From Desulfovibrio sp. Fe33 (GTDB taxonomy: Bacteria; Desulfobacterota; Desulfovibrionia; Desulfovibrionales; Desulfovibrionaceae), in contig NZ_JAQKGU010000001.1 in the NCBI RefSeq assembly GCF_028532725.1, positions 124,001-188,000 of the forward strand: 64,000 nucleotides of DNA. Direction: 5' to 3'. Below, in pieces: positions 27,367 through 35,844 of this stretch. Under the pieces are notes generated by a model. That model was not told where the DNA came from, did not search any database, and saw only the letters and a program-made list of their open reading frames with translations. Position 1 is the stretch's first letter, and every line of letters begins with the position of its first letter. The position numbers and the translations under genes are program-made.

Positions 27367-28248
27367 ATGGAACTCTACCAGCTTAGAACGTTCGTGGCAG
27401 TGGCGGAGGAAGGCAATTTTACCCGTGCGGGCAGGCGGGTACACGCCACCCAGCCTGCGGTAAGCGCGCATATCAAGGCCCTTGAGGAAGAGCTTGGCGT
27501 GCGGCTTTTCGACAGGGTGCCGCGAGGCGTCGAGTTGACCCAGGCCGGGGCCGAACTGGTGCACGACGCCATCGAAGTGCTGGCCGCAGCCAACGCGCTC
27601 AAGGCGCGGGCCGTGACCCTGGGCGGCGAGGTGGCGGGCCAGGTCGCGCTCGGGCTGTGCACCGATCCGGCCTTTCTCAAGGCCACCAGCCTTATCGACC
27701 TCATGAGCGAGCGTTTTCCCAAGCTCAGCCTGAAGCTCATCCAGTCGCCGTCAGGCGTGATATTGAGCGGTATCCGGGCACGTACACTGGACGCGGGGTT
27801 CGTCTTTTCCGGCAATCCCTATCATGATCTGGAAAGCATCAAGCTGGCCGAGCCGAGATATTCCATCCTGGGCGCGGCGCGGTGGCGCGACGAACTGGCT
27901 GTGGCCGATGCCGAAGCGTTGTCCGCATTCACCTGGGTCATGCCTGCCAGTCACAGCCCGTTTCGAGAGCTGCAACTTGAAATATTCAATAAGTACGGGA
28001 TCGTTCCGGCGCGAACCATCGGTGCGGACTCCGAAGAGGTCATCCGCGCCCTGGTGGCGGACGGCAAGGGGTTGGCCCTGGTGCGCGAGGACGAGATGAA
28101 GGCCATGCTTGATAACGGGCAGGCCGCCGAGTGCGTCCTGGTGGGGCGGCATCCGGTTGAGGTGAATTTCGTGTTCCGCAAGGGAGAGGACAGCCTGCCT
28201 TCCCTGGCCGCCATCATCGAGCTGGTGCGGCGGACCTGGGAGCGTTGA
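27367..28248 (+). CDS. LysR-family transcriptional regulator (paralogue 1)
   Basis: A 293-residue LysR-type regulator with an N-terminal winged helix (MELYQLRTFVAVAEEGNFTRAGRRVHATQPAVSAHIKALEEEL) and the linker helix. Residues 90-290 form a periplasmic-binding-protein-like effector domain. It is divergent from the 58-residue membrane-protein gene and convergent with a second LysR gene. Over the first 61 residues the two regulators share 41 identical positions by my count, so they arose by duplication. Ligand unknown. It probably regulates itself and the divergent gene through the T-N11-A site between them. Confidence 0.9.
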   Translation: MELYQLRTFVAVAEEGNFTRAGRRVHATQPAVSAHIKALEEELGVRLFDRVPRGVELTQAGAELVHDAIEVLAAANALKARAVTLGGEVAGQVALGLCTDPAFLKATSLIDLMSERFPKLSLKLIQSPSGVILSGIRARTLDAGFVFSGNPYHDLESIKLAEPRYSILGAARWRDELAVADAEALSAFTWVMPASHSPFRELQLEIFNKYGIVPARTIGADSEEVIRALVADGKGLALVREDEMKAMLDNGQAAECVLVGRHPVEVNFVFRKGEDSLPSLAAIIELVRRTWER

Positions 28249-28295
28249 CGAGACCGGCCCGGCCTACGGGTGCCCACGCGGTTTGTTTTCTTGAG

Positions 28296-28312
28296 GCGTC
28301 CGGAGCGGACGC
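28296..28312. terminator. Short hairpin between the convergent LysR genes
   Basis: GCGTCCG / CGGACGC with a 3-base loop, between the stops of the two convergent LysR genes. A weak bidirectional terminator is plausible; there is no T run. Confidence 0.35.
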
Positions 28313-28320
28313 GGCTATTC

Positions 28321-29202
28321 CTAGACCAATTCCCAACACCGTTTGACGCGGTCGATGACCGCGCGCATGACCGGGTCTTCGTCGTGCCGCCTGAGGTAGA
28401 CGAAGTTCGCCTGGATGGACAGCTCCTCGAAAGACAAGGTGTGCACGGGCCTGCCGATGCGGTTGGCCGCCTGGATTTCGTTCTTCCTGAGGAACGAGAT
28501 GCCCTTGCCTGCGGCCACGAGTACCCGGATGACTTCGTCGCCGTCCACTTCCAACTGGATTGAGGGCTTGATGTCGTGCGCCTTGAAAAAGGGGTCGATG
28601 AGCTGCTGCAACGGGTTGTCGGAGGGGTCCATGATCCACGGCAGATCGGACAGCCCGGACAGCCCCAGGCTCATGCGGTCCTTCCATATGTCGGGCACGG
28701 CCACGAAAAAGCGGGTCTTCTCAAGGGGAATGGCGCAGAGTTCGGGATACCTCGGCTCGCCGAAGATGAACCCGCAGTCGAGCTGCCCGTCGCGGATGGC
28801 GCCCTGCACGGAGGTGGACGCGCGCTGCTGAATCTGAAGGACGATCCTGGGGTGGTCTTCCCCCAGGGATGTCAGCAGGGGGACGATGCGCAGGTATTCG
28901 GCGTCCGTGTTCAGGCCTAGGGACAGATCGCCCACCAGTTCGTCGCCCATGCTCCGGGCCTCCAGCTTCAGCTCCCGGGCGGCCTTGAGCACGTTCTCGG
29001 CCCGGTGCTTGAGCCGTTCCCCGGCCTCGGTCAGGCGCATTCCCTTTGGCGTCCGGATAAACAGCTTGGTTTCAAGCTCTTCTTCCAAGGATTTGATGTG
29101 CGCGCTCACAGAAGGCTGGCTGGTATGGAGCCGGACCGAGGCGCGTGTCAGATGGCCTTCCTCGGCCACCACCACAAAAGTCTTGAGTTGGTAAAGTTCC
29201 AT
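28321..29202 (-). CDS. LysR-family transcriptional regulator (paralogue 2)
   Basis: A 293-residue LysR-type regulator, with the HTH MELYQLKTFVVVAEEGHLTRASVRLHTSQPSVSAHIKSLEEEL and an effector-binding domain containing LSLGLNTDAEYLRIVPLL and LDCGFIFGEPRYPEL. I took the MELYQL start, which aligns with paralogue 1; a Met two codons earlier is possible. It is divergent from the 53-residue small-protein gene. The pair makes a mirror-image locus (small protein, LysR, LysR, small protein). Confidence 0.9.
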   Translation of the reverse strand: MELYQLKTFVVVAEEGHLTRASVRLHTSQPSVSAHIKSLEEELETKLFIRTPKGMRLTEAGERLKHRAENVLKAARELKLEARSMGDELVGDLSLGLNTDAEYLRIVPLLTSLGEDHPRIVLQIQQRASTSVQGAIRDGQLDCGFIFGEPRYPELCAIPLEKTRFFVAVPDIWKDRMSLGLSGLSDLPWIMDPSDNPLQQLIDPFFKAHDIKPSIQLEVDGDEVIRVLVAAGKGISFLRKNEIQAANRIGRPVHTLSFEELSIQANFVYLRRHDEDPVMRAVIDRVKRCWELV

Positions 29203-29234
29203 CTGCAATCAGCCTCCTTGATGTGCTTCATAAT

Positions 29235-29258
29235 CATATCCGATCAAGATCAGATATG
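29235..29258. promoter_or_regulatory. Candidate LysR operator dyad
   Basis: An interrupted dyad CATATC-N-GATC-N2-GATC-N-GATATG in the gap between LysR paralogue 2 and the 53-residue gene. It is near-perfect over 24 bp. Assignment as the LysR site is inferred from location. Confidence 0.4.
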
Positions 29259-29377
29259 CCATCAGAAAATCCGAATGACTGCATCAAACAAAACAATTGG
29301 ATTGATTTCGACAACATCCGTAGATGTGCAGACATGGAAGACCGCCTGACAGGTGGCGTCAATCAAGGAGCAAAGCT

Positions 29378-29539
29378 ATGAGCATGGACAACGATACCCG
29401 ACTGGCCATGATGCATATGCGCAACGAGGCGCACCGTTACGAGGAAATCCGTCCCCGCCGCAACAACAGCAGGCGCGTGCGCACGGTCACTTCGGCTGTG
29501 GCCGCCTTTGCGCTGCTGCTGTTCACCCGGGGCTTCTAG
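29378..29539 (+). CDS. Small protein with C-terminal hydrophobic helix (53 aa), hypothetical
   Basis: A 53-residue protein, MSMDNDTRLAMMHM..., with a charged Arg-rich middle (RPRRNNSRRVR) and a C-terminal hydrophobic segment (VTSAVAAFALLLF). A perfect AAGGAG sits 7 bases before the ATG, and a strong intrinsic terminator follows the stop. It is divergent from LysR paralogue 2. It has no clear similarity to the 58-residue protein beyond size and topology. Confidence 0.6.
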   Translation: MSMDNDTRLAMMHMRNEAHRYEEIRPRRNNSRRVRTVTSAVAAFALLLFTRGF

Positions 29540-29580
29540 ATCTTTCCGGGAGCGTTCCGCTCCCGCATACTCAGCGGGTT

Positions 29581-29640
29581 AGAGCCGCTCTTGTCTGGGG
29601 TTTGTTCATCCTTTCCTCTCAGACAAGAGCGGCTCTTTTA
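29581..29640 (+). terminator. Strong intrinsic terminator
   Basis: A perfect 17-bp stem AGAGCCGCTCTTGTCTG / CAGACAAGAGCGGCTCT with a 22-base loop and TTTTA, 42 bp after the small-protein stop. The remaining stretch to 29868 shows no gene I trust. Confidence 0.9.
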
Positions 29641-29868
29641 TGGTGCGCTGAGCAATGTATTCCTATCGGCAATCAAATCCATGAGGAAATGGGGGATTGG
29701 TCTTCGGCGCGCTTCGGGCCGCGAGGCCGTGATGGCGCGTGGAGGCCGGTCCGTCTTGTTTTGCGTCCACTCCGGCGGTCGCGCGGAAAGCGGGCACCTT
29801 CGGCGTTGTCGTCTGAAAGAGGGCGCGGGACAAGGTGCGGCGGTTGATGGCCGAAGCGGATTGCTGCG

Positions 29869-30744
29869 TTATTTCACGGCCACCCAACTGGACAGGACGG
29901 ACACGAGAGTCACGGCCCCGCCGAGGATGAGAAGCTGGTCCATGGGGAGGAACTGGAGTTGGATGAGGAAGGGCGGGAAGTTGAGGGCGTCAGCCATGGC
30001 CGAGTGGGTCGCGGCGAGCAGTCCCAGGCCGAGCCCCGCGCCGAGGATGCCCTGAATCAGGCCTCCGATGAGCAGGGGCCAGCGGATGTAGGAAGGGCTG
30101 GCTCCGACCAGGGCGAGAATTTCCACCTCGTCCATGCGGGTGAGCAGGGAGAGTTTTATGGTGTTGTGGACCACCAGGGCGACCACCAGGCCGAGGAAGC
30201 CCAGGACCGGCCATATCACCGTGCGGGTCAGGGTGCGCCATCCCTGGGCCAGGTCGGCCTGGAACGGGGTGTAGTTGACCTTGTCCACGCCGGGCATGTC
30301 CTTGAGCGTGGAGAGCAGGTCGGCGGCCCATCCTTCGCGCTGTGCCTCGGGCGGTACGGCAAAGGCGGCCAGGCCGGAATAGGGCAGGGGGTTGTCGTCG
30401 GCCAGGCCGGAGAAGTCGCTTGTCTTGCCCAACGAAGCCGCAAGCTCGGCCAGCGCGTTCGCGGGGGTGAAGGTCTTGAAGGCGGCCAGATGGTCCATGG
30501 CGCGGATGGTGTCCCATTCCTCGTTTACCTGGGCCGGGTCTGCGCTGTTTTTCCAGTATATCTGAAATTCCACCCGTCCCCTGGATTTGAGCAGCTCCTG
30601 GTCGAGGTTGTGCACGCCGAGCAGGATGAGGCCTGTGAGCAGCGTGACCATGGCCACGGCCAGAAGGGTGAGCAACTGGGCGAAGGGGTGGAGGCGCAGG
30701 TCGGTGACGCCGCGCAGCGTCAGGCGGAGGAACGGTCCGATCAC
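29869..30744 (-). CDS. ftsX: Cell-division permease FtsX
   Basis: FtsX is the membrane partner of FtsE; the complex activates septal peptidoglycan hydrolases. The 291-residue protein has one N-terminal TM helix (about residues 20-42, LLTLLAVAMVTLLTGLILLG), a periplasmic domain (about 45-165) and three further TM helices (VLGFLGLVVALVVH, LIGGLIQGILGAGLGLGLL, LILGGAVTLVSVLSSW). The NTIKLSLLTRMDEVEILALVGAS loop before the third TM is typical. It starts with GTG overlapping the FtsE stop by 4 bases, so translation is coupled. Confidence 0.9.
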   Translation of the reverse strand: MIGPFLRLTLRGVTDLRLHPFAQLLTLLAVAMVTLLTGLILLGVHNLDQELLKSRGRVEFQIYWKNSADPAQVNEEWDTIRAMDHLAAFKTFTPANALAELAASLGKTSDFSGLADDNPLPYSGLAAFAVPPEAQREGWAADLLSTLKDMPGVDKVNYTPFQADLAQGWRTLTRTVIWPVLGFLGLVVALVVHNTIKLSLLTRMDEVEILALVGASPSYIRWPLLIGGLIQGILGAGLGLGLLAATHSAMADALNFPPFLIQLQFLPMDQLLILGGAVTLVSVLSSWVAVK

Positions 30745-31466
30745 AGCTCCTCCCCGTCGAAATCGTCTTCGAAATTCTCGTCGAACGGCCTGTCGTCGAC
30801 AGGCTCCCCTTCTATGGTGATGCGTCCGTCCTGGAGATGGAGGATGCGCGCGTTCGGCACGCATTCGAGAACCTCGGTGGAGTGGGTGGCCATGATGACG
30901 GACGTTCCGTAGGTGTGGAACTGCTTGAAGATTTCCATGAGATGCATGGTCAGGTCGACGTCGAGGTTGCCGGTGGGTTCGTCGGCCAGGATCAGTTCGG
31001 GATTGGCGACCATGGACCGGGCAATGGCCACGCGCTGCTGTTCGCCGCCCGACAGCCGTTCGCACAGGGAATAGCTCCTGGTCTCAAGGCCCAGCGCGCG
31101 GATGATGGCGCGCACGCGGCGTTCCAGGTGCGTGCGCGGCATACCCCGCACTTCGAGCGCCATGGCCACGTTGTCGAAGACCGTGCGTTCGGGCAGGATC
31201 TTGAAGTCCTGAAAAACCACGCCCACTTTGCGGCGCAGCTTCGGGATGTCGCGCTTCCGAAGATGGTTGAGCTGGAAACCGGCCACCGAGGCGCGGCCTC
31301 GGGATACGGGCAGGGCTCCATAGAGCAGGCGCAGGAGGGTGGTCTTTCCCGCTCCGGAGTGCCCGGTGAGGAAGAGAAATTCGCCTTTCTCCAAGGTGAA
31401 GGAGATGTCCTTGAGAGCCCAGTAGGACCCGAAATTGTAGGACAGGCGTTCCACATTGACCATCAT
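30741..31466 (-). CDS. ftsE: Cell-division ATP-binding protein FtsE
   Basis: An ABC ATPase of 241 residues that drives FtsX. Walker A is GHSGAGKTT near residue 36, the signature [16 protein letters not shown] is near 139 and Walker [13 protein letters not shown] is near 161; the switch His is in MATHS. Usual FtsE is about 220 residues; this one has a 20-residue acidic tail ([18 protein letters not shown]). It is the first gene of the ftsE-ftsX pair. A start one codon later (MVNVERL) is possible. Confidence 0.93.
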   Translation of the reverse strand: MMVNVERLSYNFGSYWALKDISFTLEKGEFLFLTGHSGAGKTTLLRLLYGALPVSRGRASVAGFQLNHLRKRDIPKLRRKVGVVFQDFKILPERTVFDNVAMALEVRGMPRTHLERRVRAIIRALGLETRSYSLCERLSGGEQQRVAIARSMVANPELILADEPTGNLDVDLTMHLMEIFKQFHTYGTSVIMATHSTEVLECVPNARILHLQDGRITIEGEPVDDRPFDENFEDDFDGEEL

Positions 31467-31518
31467 GTTGCTTTATGTACCCGTCTCACCCGCGTTTGTA
31501 CAGGACCGGAAATGGAAA

Positions 31519-31551
31519 CGCCGCCCCGTTCCTGACGGGAACGGGGCGGCG
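31519..31551 (-). terminator. Intrinsic terminator of the rubrerythrin gene
   Basis: A GC-rich 14-bp stem (CGCCGCCCCGTTCC and its complement) with a 4-base loop, 26 bp past the rubrerythrin stop and before ftsE. The minus strand continues with GTTTCCATTT. Confidence 0.75.
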
Positions 31552-31576
31552 TATGAACATCGCGTCGGTGGAAGGG

Positions 31577-32074
31577 TTAGCCTTCGACCTTGACGTAGGC
31601 CTTCACGGCCGCACCGCAGATGGGACATTTGTCGGTGGGCTCGCCGTCCATGGTATGGCCGCAGACGGAGCAGATGTAGAACTCGGCGTCGGCGAACTTT
31701 TCCGGGTCTTCCAGGGCCTCGGAGTACAGTTCGGCATGGATTTTCTCGGCCTCGTTGGCAAATCCGAAATAGCGCAGAACAGCGTTCTCGCCCTCGGCCT
31801 TGGCGTCTTCCATCATCTCCGGGTACATCTTTTCAAATTCGTAGGTCTCGCCGGAAATGGCGGCCTTGAGGTTCTCCTCGGTGGAGCCGATGCCCTTCAT
31901 CAGGCGCAGGTGGGCGTGGGCGTGGATGGTTTCGGCGGCGGCAGCGGCGCGGAACAGCTTGGCGACGCCGGGTTTGCCTTCGGCCTCGGCCTTGTCGGCA
32001 AAAGCGAGATACTTGCGGTTGGCCTGGGACTCACCGGCGAAAGCGGCTTTCAGATTTTCCATGGTCTTGGTCAT
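31577..32074 (-). CDS. rbr: Rubrerythrin
   Basis: A non-heme di-iron peroxidase that reduces hydrogen peroxide in the cytoplasm of anaerobes. The 165 residues have a four-helix erythrin domain with two ExxH-type iron-binding motifs (AETIHAHAHL and NEAEKIHAELY) and preceding Glu residues (GESQANRKY, GETYEFEKM). A C-terminal rubredoxin domain binds one Fe with CSVCGHTM and CPICGA. Length is slightly shorter than the 191-residue D. vulgaris Rbr. A PerR-like box lies 59 bp upstream of the start, suggesting peroxide control. Confidence 0.93.
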   Translation of the reverse strand: MTKTMENLKAAFAGESQANRKYLAFADKAEAEGKPGVAKLFRAAAAAETIHAHAHLRLMKGIGSTEENLKAAISGETYEFEKMYPEMMEDAKAEGENAVLRYFGFANEAEKIHAELYSEALEDPEKFADAEFYICSVCGHTMDGEPTDKCPICGAAVKAYVKVEG

Positions 32075-32132
32075 TTGTTTCTCCTGTATGGTTTTGTTTC
32101 GGTTCTCGGACCGATTGAATGCGTGGAAAAAG

Positions 32133-32147
32133 TAGTAATGATTCCTA
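32133..32147. promoter_or_regulatory. Candidate PerR/Fur box upstream of rubrerythrin
   Basis: TAGTAATGATTCCTA is a 7-1-7 inverted repeat with one mismatch, resembling the PerR consensus (ATAATnATTAT-like). It lies 59 bp upstream of the rubrerythrin ATG. Confidence 0.5.
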
Positions 32148-32230
32148 TTTCAAAATGCAAGCAAAAAAAGCATTTGATTGAAGGCCGATGACCGCCGCTG
32201 ATATTTCCGCATCGTAACGGCCGCGCGGAG

Positions 32231-33001
32231 CTATTCCGATGCGTTCAGCACCAGGGCGGAAACCTTGTCGCAGGCCTTGTCGTCGGGCACGAATGCGGTT
32301 TCACCTATGGCGACCACCGGGCGCATTCCTATGAGGGAGTTGAGCAGGTAGGCGTGGCGGTACGAGTCGAGGGAGAGCATGGGGAGGCGTGCGGGCTGTA
32401 TGTCCAGGGCGTCCGTGGCGAGTTCGAGGGTGATGGAGCGCAGGCGGTACTGGGAGTCCGGGCAGACGAATCGACCGTTTTTTTCAAGCACGATCGCGCC
32501 GGTGGCGGATTCAAGGAGGTTGTCGCCGAAGTCGAACAGGGCGACGTCGTCGAAGCCGCGCGCCCTGGCCCGGCGCAGGGCCAGATGGAAGAACATGTAG
32601 CTGGTGGTTTTCTGGCCGTTGAGGGTGGAGACGTGGCGGTCATCGCAGATGCATAGCCGGTAGGCCTTGTATGGTTTGGCCTCGTAGGGCACGGCCATGA
32701 TGACGGGCGAGGCGTTCTCGCTTTCGATGGGATAGAAGATATTGACCCGGGCGGTCCGGCCCGGGAGGCCGTTGCGCTCCAGCACCTCGCCGATGACCTG
32801 TTCGAAATCCACGGCGGCGTAAGGGATGCCGTAGTCGCGCAGGGAGGAGAGGATGCGGTCAAGGTGTCGGCCGAGGTGGCAGATTTCCCGGCCGTTGTAG
32901 TAGAGGGTTTCGAAGAAGCCCGCGCCGTAGCGGAAGGCCGGGGAAGCGGGGTCCTGCCGGACGCCTTCCTTGGAGTAGTCGCCGTTGTGATAAAATATCA
33001 T
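32231..33001 (-). CDS. pabC: Aminodeoxychorismate lyase-like class IV aminotransferase (PabC)
   Basis: PabC releases pyruvate from 4-amino-4-deoxychorismate to give p-aminobenzoate for folate. The 256-residue fold-type IV PLP protein has the PLP-lysine block GQKTTSYMFFHLALRRARARGFDDVALFD near residue 135 and the N-terminal RYGAGFFETLYYNG. Because branched-chain and D-amino-acid aminotransferases share the fold, the assignment rests on the operon: its start overlaps the pabB stop (ATGA). The ATG at 33001 is chosen. Confidence 0.85.
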   Translation of the reverse strand: MIFYHNGDYSKEGVRQDPASPAFRYGAGFFETLYYNGREICHLGRHLDRILSSLRDYGIPYAAVDFEQVIGEVLERNGLPGRTARVNIFYPIESENASPVIMAVPYEAKPYKAYRLCICDDRHVSTLNGQKTTSYMFFHLALRRARARGFDDVALFDFGDNLLESATGAIVLEKNGRFVCPDSQYRLRSITLELATDALDIQPARLPMLSLDSYRHAYLLNSLIGMRPVVAIGETAFVPDDKACDKVSALVLNASE

Positions 33002-34272
33002 GGTTTTCCCGGTGAAAGAAATTTTTCGGCTTTTGCCAGTGTCTCCAGATACTCTTTGGCCGGATCGGAGTCCACCACGATGCCGCTGCCTGCGTAAAAG
33101 TCCAGGCGTTCCGTTTGTCCGTCGAAGACCGCCGTGCGGATGGCGATGGAGGAATCCATGTTTCTTCTGTCCCGGATGACCGCCATGGAGCCGCAGTACA
33201 CGCCCCGGACGTGCGGCTCCAGTTCCTCGATGATCTCCATGGACCGCTTCTTGGGGCAGCCCGTGATCGAGCCGCCCGGAAACGCGTCGAAGAAGAGGTC
33301 CAGGCAATCCCTGTCGGCCCGAAGCGTTCCGCGTACGTCCGAGTACATCTGCAACAGGTTGTCCACCGCGAAGACGGATTTGTGGTTCTCCACCCGGACC
33401 GAGCCGTATTCGCTGTTCGCGGAGATGTCGTTGCGGATCAGGTCGACGATCATGGACAGCTCGGCGGACTCCTTGTCCGAACTCTTCAGCAGGTGTTCGG
33501 CAACTTTCCGGTCGCCTTCCAGGCGGGCAGTGCCCTTGATGGGCTGGGACAGGATTCGGCCGTCTTCCACACGCAGGAACCGCTCCGGCGAGGTGGACAG
33601 TATCCGTCCGGAGCCATAGGGAAACCATGCGTAGAAAGGCGCGGGATGGTGGAGGCGCAGGGCCAGCAGCAACGCCAGGGGATCGAGTCCCGGACAGCGT
33701 CTGGTGAAGCGGGTGGTCAGGTTGAGCTGATAGGTGTGGCCGGACAGGATGCGCTCCAGGGTCTCGCGGACGCCCGATTCATATCCGGCCCGATCCAGCG
33801 AAATTTCGAGAGGCGATTCCGGGAGTGCGGGCATGACCGGCGCGGGGGCGCAATCGGGAGTTCGTTCCAGGCGCGCGGCAAGGTCACGGACCAGGTTGGC
33901 GGAACGGCCCTGGATTCGGACATGGCCGTCATCAAATTCCATGGCCGCCGCGTATTTTCTGAGGTGCCCCAGGGGGCCGCTGCGCTCCTTGTCCGACGCT
34001 ACGCCGCGCAAAAGCATTCCGTATTCGTAGCCGATAAAACCGAAGGCTGGACCGGGGGTGCCGAAGCAGAACGACTTGGCGTCGTCAGGCGTGGTTTCGC
34101 CGGTGAAAATCAGTTCGTCCGTGGGCTCAACGCCGATAAAGGACTCTGTCCGCGCGGGGAAGCCGTCCGAGGAGAGGAGCATGTCGGTGCCCTGCGAGCG
34201 GGCCAGCTCCCCGGCTAGATGGTCGAACCGCTTTCGGCTAGCGGAGACCGAGATGGTCGAGAGCGAAGTCAA
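32998..34272 (-). CDS. pabB: Aminodeoxychorismate synthase component I (PabB)
   Basis: PabB aminates chorismate with ammonia from PabA. The 424-residue chorismate-binding enzyme carries PIKGTARLEGD near residue 248, whose Lys is the PabB hallmark (TrpE has PIAGT), and DLIRNDI, LQMYSDVRGTL and PGGSITGCPKKRSMEIIEELEP. It overlaps the upstream pabA gene by about 35 bases and the downstream pabC by 4, so the three are co-translated. Confidence 0.92.
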   Translation of the reverse strand: MTSLSTISVSASRKRFDHLAGELARSQGTDMLLSSDGFPARTESFIGVEPTDELIFTGETTPDDAKSFCFGTPGPAFGFIGYEYGMLLRGVASDKERSGPLGHLRKYAAAMEFDDGHVRIQGRSANLVRDLAARLERTPDCAPAPVMPALPESPLEISLDRAGYESGVRETLERILSGHTYQLNLTTRFTRRCPGLDPLALLLALRLHHPAPFYAWFPYGSGRILSTSPERFLRVEDGRILSQPIKGTARLEGDRKVAEHLLKSSDKESAELSMIVDLIRNDISANSEYGSVRVENHKSVFAVDNLLQMYSDVRGTLRADRDCLDLFFDAFPGGSITGCPKKRSMEIIEELEPHVRGVYCGSMAVIRDRRNMDSSIAIRTAVFDGQTERLDFYAGSGIVVDSDPAKEYLETLAKAEKFLSPGKP

Positions 34273-34777
34273 TGAACCAGCCTCCGTCGCGGGAGAGAAA
34301 GGATTCGGGATGGAATTGGCAGCCGATGACCCGGCGCGTCCTGCTGCCCAGGCACATGATGATTCCGTCCCTGTTGGTCGCCAGGACGTCCAGCCCCGCG
34401 CCGGGGGCCGTCACATGCAGTGAATGATATCGGGCCACCACGTGTTCCGCGCCGTCCACGGACACGACGTCGGTCTTGCCGTGCACGCAGCCGCGAAGCC
34501 TGCCCGTGCTTCCGCCGAACCGTTCGTTGATGATCTGCATACCCAGGCATATCCCGAGGATGGGCTTTCCGGCGGAGAACACCCGGTCGTAGCCGCGGTA
34601 TTCGGCGGGCGCGCCGGGGCCGGGCGAGATGACGAGCAGGTCGCGGCCGTCAAGATCGGCGTCCGCCAAACGGGCGTATGGCGTCACTTCGACCGCAGCG
34701 CCCGGCACGGCGTCCGCGAGCAGGTGCTCCAGGTTCCTGGTGAAGCTGTCCTCGTTGTCGATGAGCAGGATGTTCAT
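34238..34777 (-). CDS. pabA: Aminodeoxychorismate/anthranilate synthase glutamine amidotransferase (PabA)
   Basis: A class I glutamine amidotransferase of 179 residues that supplies ammonia to PabB. The catalytic Cys is in GICLGMQ near residue 76 and the His-Glu pair in QFHPESFLS near 158; ISPGPGAP is the oxyanion-loop motif. PabA and TrpG cannot be told apart by sequence; the neighbouring pabB and pabC favour folate synthesis. It is the first gene of the trio. Confidence 0.9.
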   Translation of the reverse strand: MNILLIDNEDSFTRNLEHLLADAVPGAAVEVTPYARLADADLDGRDLLVISPGPGAPAEYRGYDRVFSAGKPILGICLGMQIINERFGGSTGRLRGCVHGKTDVVSVDGAEHVVARYHSLHVTAPGAGLDVLATNRDGIIMCLGSRTRRVIGCQFHPESFLSRDGGWFIDFALDHLGLR

Positions 34778-34839
34778 GGCGTGCGGTCTGCCCGATTCGT
34801 CCGCGTGCGCGGGCGGGACGGAAGCCCCGGTTGCGGGGC

Positions 34840-35844
34840 TCAGGCCTTGTCCTTCACCTGGCGGAAGAATTCCTGGAGAAATTCCGGGCTGGTCCGCGTG
34901 TGATTCACGTCCAGCCGGTCCAGCAGGATCACGAGATTGCCGCGCGGCGTGGTTGTGGAGGTGAAATGAAGCGCGTGGGTGTCGCCGTCTGACGCGGTAA
35001 CGGTGAATATCCAGGTGTTTTCCTTCCGGGTCCAGTTGGCGTCGGCCCCGTCGGTCTCGTCGACCAGGATGGACAGGAATCCGGCCAGGGGGAGCCTGCC
35101 GGGCACGCCGAGGAATTCGCCCTGATCGTTGCGGATGACGATGGGCGTGCCCAGAAAGGCGTCGGACGGGCGCTCGGGGGAGGGCTGTTCGTCCTGCTCC
35201 AGGGCGTAGGAGTCCACGTCGCCCTCGGGGCCGCGCACGTTGACGATTTTGCGAGCCCGCATTTTCGGTTCCGGGGAAGGTTGGGCTGTGGCGGCGGTTG
35301 CGGGCATGGCATCGGATGCGGCGTCGGAGGCGGAGGCCGCCTGTGCCGGGGCGGTCCGTTCGAGTATGCGGGAGAAGAAGGCCTTGTTTTCGGCTTCGAT
35401 CTCAAGGAGCTTTTCCAGGGCGGTCTCGACCTTGCGCAGCCGGTGTTCGGCCTTGGCCTGGGCCGTGGCCAATCCGGCCATGCCCTGCATCATCTGTCCG
35501 GCTGTGGCGAAAAAACGCTCAAGGTATTCCTGCGAGACTCCGGCCGAGACGGCGTCGGCCTGGTCCGGGGCGGTTTCGTCGTTCCGGGCGCGGCGTTGCC
35601 GGGCAGGGCGGTCTTCCTTGAAGTGTTCCTTGAGGACCTTGTAGGTCTCGTTGACGGACATGCCCTTGCCGAAGCAGTCGCGGATCATGAGGCAGACCTC
35701 GCCCGCCTCGGGCTTGAAGCGGATGGGCTTGCCGCGGGTCAGCACCGGGATGAAGCCGGGGAACTTGCGCCGGTAGCTCTTGATGGTGGTCTCGGAGACG
35801 CCGCAGAGCGCGGCCAGATCCTTATGCGTATAAATATCTGCCAT
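34840..35844 (-). CDS. MerR-like helix-turn-helix protein with coiled coil and C-terminal domain
   Basis: A 334-residue protein with a MerR-type winged helix at residues 1-75 (YTHKDLAALCGVSETTIKSYRRKFPG), a coiled-coil stretch (about 100-165, EHRLRKVETALEKLLEIEAENKAF) and an Ala/Pro/Ser-rich linker (about 165-195). The C-terminal domain of about 130 residues contains DSYALEQDEQP, TPIVIRNDQGEFLGVPGRLPLAGFLSILVDET and NHTRTSPEFLQEFFRQV. The C-terminal domain is not one I recognise. It shares the HTH-plus-coiled-coil plan of the 7048-7734 protein. It lies 60 bp upstream of pabA on the same strand. Confidence 0.7.
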   Translation of the reverse strand: MADIYTHKDLAALCGVSETTIKSYRRKFPGFIPVLTRGKPIRFKPEAGEVCLMIRDCFGKGMSVNETYKVLKEHFKEDRPARQRRARNDETAPDQADAVSAGVSQEYLERFFATAGQMMQGMAGLATAQAKAEHRLRKVETALEKLLEIEAENKAFFSRILERTAPAQAASASDAASDAMPATAATAQPSPEPKMRARKIVNVRGPEGDVDSYALEQDEQPSPERPSDAFLGTPIVIRNDQGEFLGVPGRLPLAGFLSILVDETDGADANWTRKENTWIFTVTASDGDTHALHFTSTTTPRGNLVILLDRLDVNHTRTSPEFLQEFFRQVKDKA

